A DNA stretch of 64,000 bases from contig JAALGY010000016.1 of the NCBI GenBank assembly GCA_032358165.1, forward strand, positions 62,001 to 126,000, given 5' to 3'. The position numbers and the translations under genes are program-made. Below, one piece after another: positions 54,201 to 64,000 of the stretch. Source of the DNA: Diplosphaera chodatii. Lineage: Eukaryota > Chlorophyta > Trebouxiophyceae > Prasiolales > Stichococcaceae. Positions within the stretch are counted from its first letter, which is position 1. The number at the start of each line of letters is the position of its first letter. The notes beneath the pieces are model-generated. The model did no database searches. It was given only the letters and a program-made list of their open reading frames with translations, and was not told the origin of the DNA.

Positions 54201-57200
54201 CGCGGCAGGACAGGCATGGCAGCTGAACCGGATGGCGTGCAAAGGTTACCTGCGCCGTGGTAGTAGCCAACAAAGAAGTATAGAATGAGTGTGAACAGCG
54301 CCGTTTCAATGATTGCCCATGGTATCTGAGTGACTGACATTGCAAACGCCTTCGTTGCAACACATATCAACTTGGCACAGTCCTAATTAAAGTTGTTTTA
54401 CCAACAGCATCAACCTTCGAATGAAGAAGGTAATCTGTTGAACACATGAAGATGTGAACATTCGTAGATCAAGGATTACACAGACGCGCTTCCAAAAGAG
54501 GACTCTTACCCAGACGGAGGGAGGAAAGAAATGATTGTCACGCATCTTGTAAAACACGCTTTTTGACTGCAGCGTGATCGCCATCTGGGGCATCGACCTA
54601 GCACGACACGCCATGGAGTGTGTCATGCCTTGTTGCTGCAGGGTTTGGTGACCAGGGAACATTGCTAGGCCAGCGAACAGGTGACTCACCCCATTGCTAA
54701 GAAGAGGACGGACATAAACGACACGCCGAAGAAGAGCCGGGCGTCAGCCTGCATTGATGCGACTGACTTGGACACCAGTGCTGTCGACAAACACCAGCAG
54801 CAGCAGCAGCAGCAGCACAACGTCTAACATGCACCGAAAGGCTGTACCTGAGTGTTGCTGAGCATCCAGAAGGTTGACCCAATAACCAGCGCCATCACTG
54901 TAACCTGCTCTGGCAGACGAAGAACTCATTATGCTGCTGTTGAACACGACTCTGGATGTTGAACGAGTTAGGGTTTGTGATCAGCCTGGCAATATGTACA
55001 TTCAGGCTTGCCTGGATCCACCGGCCACGAGTAACAGCAGTGTCGCGCAGCGTCAGGCGCAGCTGGCGCATGGTTACAACACCCAGCGCTTGCAGGAACG
55101 GCATTGCATACCGCGCCTTTGGCAGGGCAGCTGGGTGGCCCGAGCCCCTGTTTGACAGCAGGGAACATCAACGCTCCAGTGATCGTCATAGCTGTGGGGG
55201 ACATCAGCAGCAGTTGCACCGTCTCTTCAGCAAACCCAGTCACTGACGTGACCCTGGGATTTCGATGGCTTGCAACAGCATGCTGATGGGGGAACCCACT
55301 TTGCGAAAGGCTTGTCGTCCAGCTGCTCCCGCATGGCCTGGCCCCACTCGGTCTCCTCCCAGAATGCCAGTGCGATCTCGTCCACAGGCACCAGCAGCTC
55401 CGTGGCGCCCTGCTCAGCAACAAAGCCGCAAATATGCCACGTCTTTCATTACGACTAGCATGATATTACATTGAACCATTGTTTCAGTATTTGAAAGTTA
55501 GTAGTTTGCTTAGAGATGTGTTCACCCATGGCACTCAATGGCTACAAGCTCAAACTTGCACCTGAAACTCTGCTGCTGCAGCAAATTGATCGCCGCCCAG
55601 CTCCTGCTGTGGCGCCATGCCTTTCCTCTTTCGCAGGTCGGCACTCGCAAACGTCAGCTGCCCTACATATGCATAAACCATCCAGTTGGGCAAGCTGCGT
55701 GGTCCAAGGTGCCATGCCAACACAGCATGATGTGCCGGATGTATCATATCGATGTTGCTGTCACCTTTAGGCGTGGTGACCTCCTGCAGGAATGACGCTG
55801 CATCCTTGCGCACCGGACATTCGAAGCCCAAGTGCGTCTGAAAGAATGGCAGCGCCTGCTCCACAGGTCCGTGGAACATCACCTTCCTGCGCAGCAAAGT
55901 CCTGACCATGAAGAATATTATGTGTCCTGCTGCAGCTCTTGAACACACTCCAACACCGGGAACATGCCTTGATGTATCATGCTGGTTGCCGTGCACAGTG
56001 CCCACCCATCGGTGAGCAGCAGCACATCGTCGAATAGGTTGTACACTTCTGGCGCGGGTTGCAGGAGGCTGATGACAGTGTTGACCCGCAGAGCGTGTGT
56101 GATTGTACGCATCCACCTGCCACAAGCAGGTTTGCGTAGGAAATATCATGCCAAATAAAGCACTGCAGCGCGAGTAGCTGCATCTGACCATGACTCACTT
56201 CACGACTGTGTAGGTGGTGGCCGAGTCCAGGCCAGTGGAGATCTCGTCCATGAGCAGAACGTGCCTTGGTCCCACAAGGATCTCTGCAAATGACAGACCA
56301 AAGCATCATAACCTGATCCCACCAGCTTCAGATACTCGGTTTCCACCCTAATGACTTTATAGGGCCACCTGCAGACGTCACACGCTTGCGCTCGCCGCCC
56401 GATACACCGCGCAGCATGGCATTGCCAACCACAGTATCAGCAGCGCGCTGCAGGCCAAGCAGCTTGATGATGAGTTCCACCCTACAGCAGGGGACACTGC
56501 GTCAGCGCATCATGCACCTGATGCAGCGCTACAGGTCGGATTGATAGGCCCAGGTTATGGCATAGCCACGACATGGGGCTCTTGCAGTACTACTTAGCAC
56601 CTGACAGCAGGATCGTGCATCTGCTGCAACAGCTCCTGCAGCTCAGCAGCTTCCTCGTCCAATGCGTCGCCCGCATCACCGCTGCCATCGGACTCCGACT
56701 TCAGGGGCTGTGCGGCCGCAGGGTCACCGTGCACTGCGGATGGTGCAATTTTTTAGTCATCCTATAATGGTGGGCGTCAAGCAAAGTGTGCGATGCCATG
56801 CATCGTCAAATGTTGACATCATGCAGTCACCCTTGCTCGGCGATGGCCCCAGCTTTCTGGCCTCCATGACGGGCGAAAAGTGCGCGGGCCTGTTTCCCAT
56901 CTGACACTTCCTGCAGAGGATGGCCATGCCAAAAAAGGTAGGTGGCATGCTTCAAGCATTATCGCAGGAAATGATGTTGCTTGTACGGCGACGGCGACAG
57001 GATGAGCTCGCAGACCTGGCAAACTCCAGAGTCTCCCGTACAGTCAGCGATGGCAGGTCTGCACGAGCACCGGTCGCAACCCTCCAGGAGATGCCATCCA
57101 TAGGCCACAAGTAGGCACAGGAGTGTAAGAGATTTTGCAGCTGGTGCTACTTTCTGATAAACAACACAAACTTACGATCATCGTATTGGTCCACCAGGCC

Positions 57201-58430
57201 AATGGCACGCTCCACAGAAAACTCCTTGTTTGACAACCCATTGTAGCGCACGGTGCCTGACTCACGCAGGTCCGGACCCGCTCGCAGCCGCCCACCCAGC
57301 GCCTGCACAGCTACACAGGGCAGTGAAGGAGCCAAAGCTCAACCGTATAGAGTGTTTTTGCAGGTAACCTGTTGTTCTACCATGCACACTCGCAGTCCCA
57401 CCTTCATAAACACGGATTTGCCGGCTCCAGGGGGGCCCATTAGCAGGGTCAAGCGCCCTGGGCGCAGCACCCCTGAGACCCCATCCAGCACCTTGACTGG
57501 TACTGTGCCGACCTTGTGCTTTCGCGCCACAGTCTGCACACCGTGCACCGTGTTACCATGGGTGGTCATGAACACTATCACAAGTTCAGCACTATCACCT
57601 ATCACCTGCATCTTGTGCTCAGCCCCGAACACATGTGCAGGCAAACATCATCTTCATGCTTACCAGCAAGGCACCCTTGACGGTGTTGAGCAGCGTAGGC
57701 ATGCTTGCGCTGCCAACAGTGGCGTCTGCCTCATATGTGAGACGGTTGTACTCAATTGTGACTGTCGGCAAGTCAATGCCTGCACTCTCCAGGCGTTCTG
57801 CAGCCAGCATGATTGCATAATCTCGGTACGTCAGGCTGTTCTGACAGGCGAATACCCTGACACTGCATAGGGCTCGAGACTGGCTAAGGTCCAAAGAGTG
57901 CCGCACTTGCAATCTGCGCAAAGAAGGTGGCGTGCTCCTCGCCCTGGCCCATGCTCAGCAGCGCATCTGCCAGTGCCTCACGCTCCTGTGAACACCGCAG
58001 GGTCTCATTCGAGGTAGATAACCGCCCGATATACTGATCTCAGAATACCGCCAGGGCTGATCTGCCAGAGCAGAGTGTTGCAACAACCCAACCGAAACAT
58101 CACGGTGGCCTACCTGGCGGCCCATGTGCGGAGGCCGCTGGCCCTGTATGCCCTTGATGGACGCTGCGGCAGATGCAAGACCGATCTGCGGGTGGGTTGC
58201 CAGCCGCACCGAGGCCTCCACCAGCTCCTGCAATGTCAACAGAGCGCTGCAGCAATGCACGCCCTGCCTCATGCCTTCGATTATACATCAGAAGCTCAGC
58301 GGGGTGCTGCAAACACAGAACCTGGGGCCGAACCGACCTGTAGGTCACGCCGCGAGTTGGGGACAGTGGCATTGCCACCAGGCATGCCAAGCTCCGGGGG
58401 CACGGCCGAACCATCGTCGGGCTGCCACAT
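48287..58430 (-). CDS. Full-size ABCG (pleiotropic drug resistance) transporter, spliced, more than 25 exons
   Basis: Export pump with NBD1-TMD1-NBD2-TMD2 order. The N-terminal exon from ATG 58430 reads [20 protein letters not shown]; an open frame upstream leaves the start uncertain. NBD1: [20 protein letters not shown] with Walker [13 protein letters not shown] (about 57440-57405), signature VSGGERKRV (about 56400) and [14 protein letters not shown] (about 56245). FLQEVTTPK lies near 55770. TMD1 includes [14 protein letters not shown] (about 54560), [20 protein letters not shown] (about 54310-54250) and [23 protein letters not shown]2: [20 protein letters not shown] (about 52485-52425), [27 protein letters not shown] region near 52030, signature [14 protein letters not shown] (about 51765), FMDEPTSG (about 51600) and VTIHQPS (about 51380). 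TMD2: [20 protein letters not shown] (about 49770-49710), [46 protein letters not shown] (about 48700-48640). The end is [11 protein letters not shown] at 48287. Both ATP sites look intact. Substrate unknown. Confidence 0.92.
54795..54815 (+). repeat. (CAG)7 microsatellite in an ABCG intron
   Basis: Seven perfect CAG units (CTG on the coding strand). They fall in the intron between the TMD1 exons around [17 protein letters not shown] and [20 protein letters not shown], so they do not encode a polyglutamine or polyalanine tract. Confidence 0.85.
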
Positions 58431-59400
58431 CTCCTTGCGCTTGCCGCCGTGCGCGCGTTCCCAACGACGGTTGCCATACCCGACAGCCTGATTGTCAACA
58501 AGGTGGCAGACTGTCAACACCCCAGGCCACGGTTGGCGCACAGCTCATTTGAAGCAGCATATGCCACTTGCATGTTGTATGATGACGCTTGCAATTTCAT
58601 GCATTCCTGCATGACACCAGAGCGTGCTTCGTAGCATTTGCAACCCACAGCAGACGTCACCTGGTCAAATACCATCACTCAAGCAGGGTGCGCAGTTTAC
58701 AGCCTGGCACTTGCCGAGTCAATCGCTGCTGATGTCATGACCATTTGACCCTGCACACATGCATGCGATTTGCAATCAAGAAGCGGCGATCAGCCACTCC
58801 ATTGCTGTCGTCGAAGGTGCAAGCATCGCAGGCAAAACCCAGAACCTAGAGTTTACACACTCGCATCCGGCACAGCTGGGTTCACAGCTTTGTGCGCAAG
58901 CCCAAAGACAGAGCGGATTATGACAGGCACCTAGAGAAGTTGGTGACTGATGCACAATGTCACAGTCAATCTTCGCAAGAGTGGTCTCTGCAGGTGGCGC
59001 TCAGTCCGCTGTTTCAGTCCAAAGGGCAATACCGTTCGAGTAGCGCGCTATCAAGCTGTGGTGTGCACGCAAGACGGCACAGAACACCGTTGCGAAAGCG
59101 ATGTCACCCCTCACATGGAACTATCTGTTGTCGTCGGGCAGGATCCGGCGATCCAGACTAACCTGACGAGATTGTACTGCAGGATGCTAGGTGTACTGAA
59201 ACATGCACGAGGCGAGGTGCTGTTAGGATCCTCATTCCGATGACTCTCCATGTTCCCTATATACAGCTGTGGAAAAGAAACAGACTGTGAAGGTCTACAA
59301 GCTGCAAGCGGCCGCTCTCTCTGTTTGGCCATAAGGAACGTTCCATGGAACACGCAGTTGTCGCAGTCCATCCTTCCCTTATACAAACCCCCCGCCCCAG
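58431..59400. other. Spacer between PRPP synthetase and ABCG, with unassigned plus-strand ORFs
   Basis: Tandem minus-strand spacer of 970 bp; the part near 58431 should hold the ABCG promoter or a missed first exon. On the plus strand 58892-58990 reads RKPKDRADYDRHLEKLVTDA and a different frame at 58950-59243 continues VARYQAVVCTQDGTEHRCES and RLYCRMLGVLKHARGEVLLG. They lack recognised motifs and are not clearly joined by splice sites. They may be a small gene, a decayed element or chance. Confidence 0.3.
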
Positions 59401-61474
59401 TCAGAGCATGCCCTGTACAGATGAGGCGTTGAAGATCCGCCAGACCGTCTGCACGGCACAGGCACGCAATCATCAGCATCAGCAGCGGAGCCTACCGGCC
59501 ACTTAGCATCTGCCACGATCTGGCATGCAGCACTAATGGCATGTGCAATACGCAGCGCAGGCCTCGAGCACTGGGGAGATGACTGCGACTTGGCTGTTCA
59601 CCTCGCCGAGCAGGTTGGCCACAGAGAGGACTGTGAGGCACGGGAACTGCTGGTCGGGGGTCACAGGAATGGTGTTGGTCACGATGACCTCCTGGAACAC
59701 GCCACTGGAGAGCCGCTCTGTCGCTGGCGGGCTGAACACCGCATGCGTGGCGCACGCATACACTTCCCTCGCACCCTCCGCATGCAGCACCTGCACCGGG
59801 GGAACCCTCGTGGATAGGATGCCTGAAACAGGACATGCTGCATGCTTGGCGCTTGTCCGCCAGTCGGTGATGGACACCATTGTATGAGGTGGCAGCCCAC
59901 AGGCGTGTTCCTGATAGCCCGACTATGAAGGGTGCCATGCCGCGGCACCTTGGCGGCATTGGTGATAGTGCCGGCCGTGTCGATCATGTCGTCCACCAGG
60001 ACTGCCACCTTGCCCTTCACATCGCCGATGAGGTTCATCACCTCGCTGACATTGTGCGCGCTGCGCCGCTTGTCCACGATCGCCAGTGGCGCATCATTCA
60101 GCTTCTTCGCGAAGGCCCTGCAGGCGGTGGGCGCACGAAGGCATGTTTGAATGTTTGAATGTTTGATGCCATCCAGTGTCATATGGTTGCAGAGCGTCAC
60201 GCATGCAACATATCCGTGGCTGCTTGAGCACGCCGGCACAGGAGGCTGGATTACCTGGCGCGCGCAACACCGCCAACATCAGGCGACACAACCACCAGGT
60301 CACCAGTCGCTATCCGTTTTGATGCCAAATAGTCCAGGATCACTGAGTCACCATACACGTGGTCGACCTGCAGAACATGGGTTGGGATGGCTTGCGCATG
60401 CGCATATGTGTTCCCGGCATGCATCATGACACCCAGATCACAGCCAGGCAACAGCAGGATACCATCCAAAACCTTACTGGGATGTCAAAGTAGCCGACAC
60501 ACTGCCCAGAGTGCAGGTCCATGGCCAGCACTCGGCTGGCGCCCGCCTCAGTGATGATGTTGGCTGTCAGCTTTGCCGCGATTGACTCGCGGCCCTGGGA
60601 CTTCCGGTCAGCGCGGGCGTACCCATAGTACGGCACGACCTGCAGGCGGGCAGCCATGCTGTCAATCAAGCACTTCGGGTTGCTGGTGCATGCTTGCGGC
60701 GGCAGGCTGTACGTGGGACATGTAGCGCCGACCTGCAAGTGGATGCAGGGACCACGGTGCCGCTGCACTGCTCACCGCTGTGATGGAGCGGGCCGAGGCG
60801 CGCTTGCAGGCGTCAATCATGACCATCAGCTCCATCAGATGGTCGTTCACCGGCGGGCAGGTCGGCTGGATCAGAAACACATCACAGCCACGGATCGACT
60901 CCTGCAGGCAGGCATTCGGAGCAGCCTCTGAGACTGTGCTGCAGCATGGCACTGCTTCTGTAAGCAGCGTTGCTTGAGACCCTTGGGATTCAAGCGTGTG
61001 CATCGTGTGCATAAACGGCATACCAGCACTTGGACGTAGATCTCGCCATCTGCAAAGCGCTTGATCTTGATGCCACCCAGGTCAAGGCCCAGATAGCATG
61101 CAACCTCTTGAGCTAATGCCTGCATGACAATCGGACTGCAGTTCGAACAACGCAGTGTAGTCGCCTTTCATAGAATATGCATAGTCTCAATGAAGACGAT
61201 TTGGTGCTCAGCGACGCACTGGGTTGGATGTGCCGCTAAATAGCCGCAACCGCGTGTTAAGCTGGCTCATGTTTGCCGGTACAGGCGTACGAAACACTGC
61301 AGCATTGCCGCCTGCGTTTGGCGCGAGGGAGCTGTCCCACTTCATCGGGACGTCCAGTACCGGTTTCGAGCTGGTCGCTGTGCTGCCGTTGCCGCTGAGA
61401 CCACTGGCTCCGGAGCGCGACATCGCGCACACCGCCCGCAGCTGCAGGACAAACATTTGGGAGAATTGGGGCAT
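59401..61474 (-). CDS. PRS: Ribose-phosphate pyrophosphokinase (PRPP synthetase), spliced
   Basis: Makes PRPP from ribose 5-phosphate and ATP for nucleotide, His and Trp synthesis. The ATG at 61474 starts a leader of about 60 residues ([20 protein letters not shown]) before [14 protein letters not shown], spliced to [20 protein letters not shown] and [10 protein letters not shown] (about 61130-61030). Exons: [20 protein letters not shown] (about 60905-60845), [20 protein letters not shown] (about 60630-60570) with the ATP loop, [20 protein letters not shown] across a splice, [20 protein letters not shown] (about 60300 and 60120), and the PRPP loop [20 protein letters not shown] (60010-59950). 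Then [20 protein letters not shown] (about 59800-59740) and [12 protein letters not shown], whose true last exon at about 59458-59401 reads [15 protein letters not shown]. An open frame running past the LLGE donor is intronic. The family and completeness are firm. The leader suggests import into plastid or mitochondrion; an internal start could give a cytosolic form. Confidence 0.93.
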
Positions 61475-62162
61475 GAATATGGCGGACCCTAGTATGACTG
61501 CAACCGAGAGGCTGTGCCACGGGAGGAGACACACGGTGCTGCAGTGGACGCGTGCGGTCACCTGGCGGTGGCACTGCCTGCTGGCGTGCCGGCTCAACCC
61601 CACGCCAGCCGAGCAGGCGCCTATAGCAGAATCCAGGTGCGATCCTCTGATAAGTTGTGTCCAGGCGATCCTCGTGGTAAGAAACAAGCTTGGGCAAAAC
61701 AACACTAGGAATGAAGGCAGCCTTTCTCACGCCTCACCTGCTTGCGACTGATCGTGACGGAGATGCATGCTGACGGCTGTCTGATCCATGCACCTCCCGA
61801 TGCTGCAGGTCGCCTCGGACGCCAAAATGGCTCTCGAAGGCAACATGCTTCGCCGCTTTCGAACGCCCGGCACGCCGCCCGGTGCTCTGCCAAACCCGCC
61901 ACACCCTGCTGCTCACCAGGCAGCAGCCAGTCAGATGGTTGCTTTGTGGCAGCCACAGGTCGCAGAGCCACTCGCGGTGGTACAAGTCGGTCGCCGCTGG
62001 CTTGAAACAATCATGCATCTTGGTGCCGCTGGAAGCAGGAAGGTGTTGTCAGACGGATGACGTGATGCACTTTCACAGCAGGGGACAACGTTTCATTTGC
62101 AGAGCCATTTGCCACATCAGAAATGTGACGCAGGCATTTCAAGCACCTAGCATGTACACAAG
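61475..62162. promoter_or_regulatory. Divergent intergenic region (PRPP synthetase / TSSC4-like)
   Basis: 688 bp between opposite start codons. A plus-strand ORF at 61788-62060 (90 codons, LEGNMLRRFRTPGTPPGALP) has no recognised relatives and could be a 5' UTR ORF or chance. No TATA element is convincing. Confidence 0.35.
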
Positions 62163-63983
62163 ATGACTAGACTGGGCTACGACAACTTCACACAGCGCTT
62201 GGCCGATACATTTGCTGGCCTTGGCAACCCTGCCGTCTCGGCTGCATCCGAGTGGCAGCCTTCGCAGCAGCAGGCGAGTGGCTTTTGCGCTGCAGGACAT
62301 GCTGATGATCCGGGGCATACGTATCGTGGATGCGTCATGTTCATCCAGACATCAAATTGGCAACATTAGCCAGTTGAACTTCTGCAAATGAGAGCAGGTC
62401 GCGCACTGTCAGTAAGCTAGGAACGGACGTGTCACGAGAACATGCATACATGCAGCTAGTGCTGCGTGACAGGGCCGCCCGCACCGATCCTACATGCCTG
62501 CTCAAACCTGTGTGCCACGCGCACGCAGGTGTTTCGTGGCGGCGATGCCGATGTGCAGTCCTCCGAGGATGAGGATGACGTGCAGCCACAGCTGGAGCTG
62601 CCGGAGGGGCTGCTGCAGATGGACACGCCTCGCGATGAGGAGTTCCAGCAGCGCCCCGCGACAGGCGCCTTCTGCCGGGCCGTGGACCGTGAGGAGGAGT
62701 ATGATGCGGTGGACGAGGTGGCGCAGGGGCGGGACCCGACCGACGACCGGCCAGCTGGGTCTACCCAGGTGCAGATGGGTGGAAGACCATCGCAGGGCCC
62801 ACTGTCAGATGACCTCCACGTCGTTCCGTGTGGCCAGAGATCGTGGAGGCAGCACTCTGCTTTCTGGGGTTCTGAATCGCTCGAATGCACGTTGGCAGGT
62901 GCTACCGAACAATGCGTACGAGCGTGAGGGGTCACCGGCCACAGCGGATGCTGCCGAGCCGTCTGGTGCGGAGGACTTTGGGCAGCGCGGGGATCCGCCC
63001 CTCCGGCAGTCATCACCAGAAGCGCAGCCGCATCGCAGCGGCGATGGTGACAGCGGCAGCGGCAACAGGAAGCGCGTGCGCTTCGCTGCCTATGTGCCGC
63101 CGCAGCAGCGCAGCGCCGAAGGCGCCGGGCCGCCACAGGTGTGCATGCTGACCATTGCCATTCCCACTGCAGCAATCAGCCACAGCTGCGGTCTACCGCA
63201 CTTACAGCTGGTGGCGCACAGGCACGGACCTCCCTGTGCAACAGGGTCATACACCACGTGGAGCTTGGGCATGCTTTCGAATGGTCTGTTATCGCGGAGC
63301 CTTCTCTGCTATCACTCTGCAGGGGCCTGGCGCCCTGAGGTCCTCGCTCAAGCAGCGCCCGGGCCGCCCAGCCAGCCGCACTAATCGCCAGAGCACGTCA
63401 ACGGTGCCGGAGCACGTGCAGCACCCGGAGCGCTACACAGTGTACGAGCTGGATGAGCCGCTCACCATTGGCGGCGGTGACAACAGCGCGAACCCCCGCC
63501 CCCAGCCTTCCTCGGTGACACCCTGCGTCCGGTCTGCTGTTCCACGGCAGAGTTCTTACTGTGACTGTTGCAGTACATTAGAGGGCTGACACTGTTGCAA
63601 ATGGTCCTGAACAAGGCTTCCTGAGCATGGCATGCAGCATTCAGCTCTCCTGTTTTGCGAGGCAGGTGACCATCGAGGAGATCGAGCCCACCAGCGAGGA
63701 CCAACGGCGGGAGCTCCCAAGCTTCGGCTCAGGAATTGAGTTTCGGCCGCAGCACAGGAACAACAGCAATGTCGGGGAGCATCTGGGCAGGGAAACGTCA
63801 GGGGTTAATGCCCCGAGGACACCAGATGCCGCTGCAGCGCCAGGGCTGTCCTTCCTGCAGGACGACCCAATGGATGCAGAGGATGCTGGAGGGACAGCCA
63901 ATGTACAGCTGGGTGGCAGCGGCGGTAGTGATCAAGCCATGCCAAAGGCACCCAGACAGCGCAACTACCGCGGCCGCCATTGA
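62163..63983 (+). CDS. TSSC4-like protein (U5 snRNP assembly factor), five exons
   Basis: TSSC4 is a largely disordered chaperone of U5 and U4/U6.U5 snRNP assembly. Five exons join cleanly, all in phase 0: 62163-62273, 62529-62768, 62899-63138, 63323-63514 and 63666-63983, giving 366 residues. The N-terminus MTRLGYDNFTQRLADTFAGL resembles the short helix opening plant homologues. Exon 2 is acidic (VQSSEDEDDVQPQLELPEGL) and contains TGAFCRAVDREEEYDAVDEV. Exon 3 has RKRVRFAAYVPPQ. Exon 4 carries the family hallmark as STVPEHVQHPERYTVYELDE (about 63400-63459). Exon 5 is polar and ends PRQRNYRGRH*. Intron 1 starts GCGAGT, so is GC-AG; the alternative GT donor breaks the frame. The hallmark motif is seen; the family name is inferred from it and from overall disorder, so moderate confidence. 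Confidence 0.68.
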
Positions 63984-64000
63984 CGCCCCGCAGTGGCATG

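Noticed and set aside
59533..59600. Alternative PRPP synthetase C-terminus [20 protein letters not shown]
   Set aside because: This is read-through of an intron after LLGE; the downstream exon at about 59458-59401 gives the family-like [15 protein letters not shown].

Overview
The window is nuclear DNA from a eukaryote, most likely a green alga (Chlorophyta). Almost every gene is broken into many short exons by introns of about 100-250 bp, usually starting GTG and ending TGCAG. The gene set is plant-like: a SYP7-type SNARE, a full-size PDR-type ABCG transporter, monofunctional formate-tetrahydrofolate ligase, organelle-type glutamyl-tRNA synthetase and IF2, and a fused triphosphatase-guanylyltransferase capping enzyme. 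Several 3' flanks carry TGTAA, the green-algal poly(A) signal. The exact taxon cannot be read from the sequence; a CCDC103 homologue suggests a lineage that has, or recently had, motile cilia. Genes were recognised by conserved motifs in the translated frames and joined across splice sites by eye, so outer limits are firmer than each exon edge.

Layout. 1-4051: two minus-strand mRNA-processing genes, a capping enzyme (3' end cut by the window edge) and a small Pro/Gly-rich SICKLE/TTDN1-like protein. 4651-7976: formate-THF ligase (+). 8011-10893: a dense array of about 80 copies of a 16-18 bp motif arranged as one large imperfect palindrome. 11023-12552: V-ATPase subunit B (-), the only single-exon gene. 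13176-16940: COG4 (+). 17145-18975: MEMO (-). 19452-22543: organellar GluRS (+). 22622-24210: SYP7 SNARE (-). 24665-29493: organellar IF2 (+). About 30118-32355: CPBP intramembrane protease (+). 32610-33613: Mpv17/PMP22 (-). 34141-36724: SRRM1-like PWI splicing factor (-). 37485-43026: PEX1 (+). 43196-44597: CCDC103 (-). 45130-48005: CDC6 (+). 48287-58430: ABCG/PDR transporter (-). 59401-61474: PRPP synthetase (-). 62163-63983: TSSC4-like U5 snRNP factor (+).

The genes are packed closely and mostly alternate in strand, with many convergent 3' ends (78 bp between GluRS and SYP7) and short divergent promoters (about 450-820 bp). There is no operon logic. Themes recur (mRNA capping and splicing; organelle translation and targeting; membrane traffic; one-carbon and PRPP supply for nucleotide synthesis), but clustering by function is not implied.

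The most unusual object is the palindromic array at 8011-10893. Its two arms are inverted copies of each other, built from the same short direct repeats, around a short unique centre near 9340-9507. This architecture resembles a foldback transposon and fills the space between two convergent genes.
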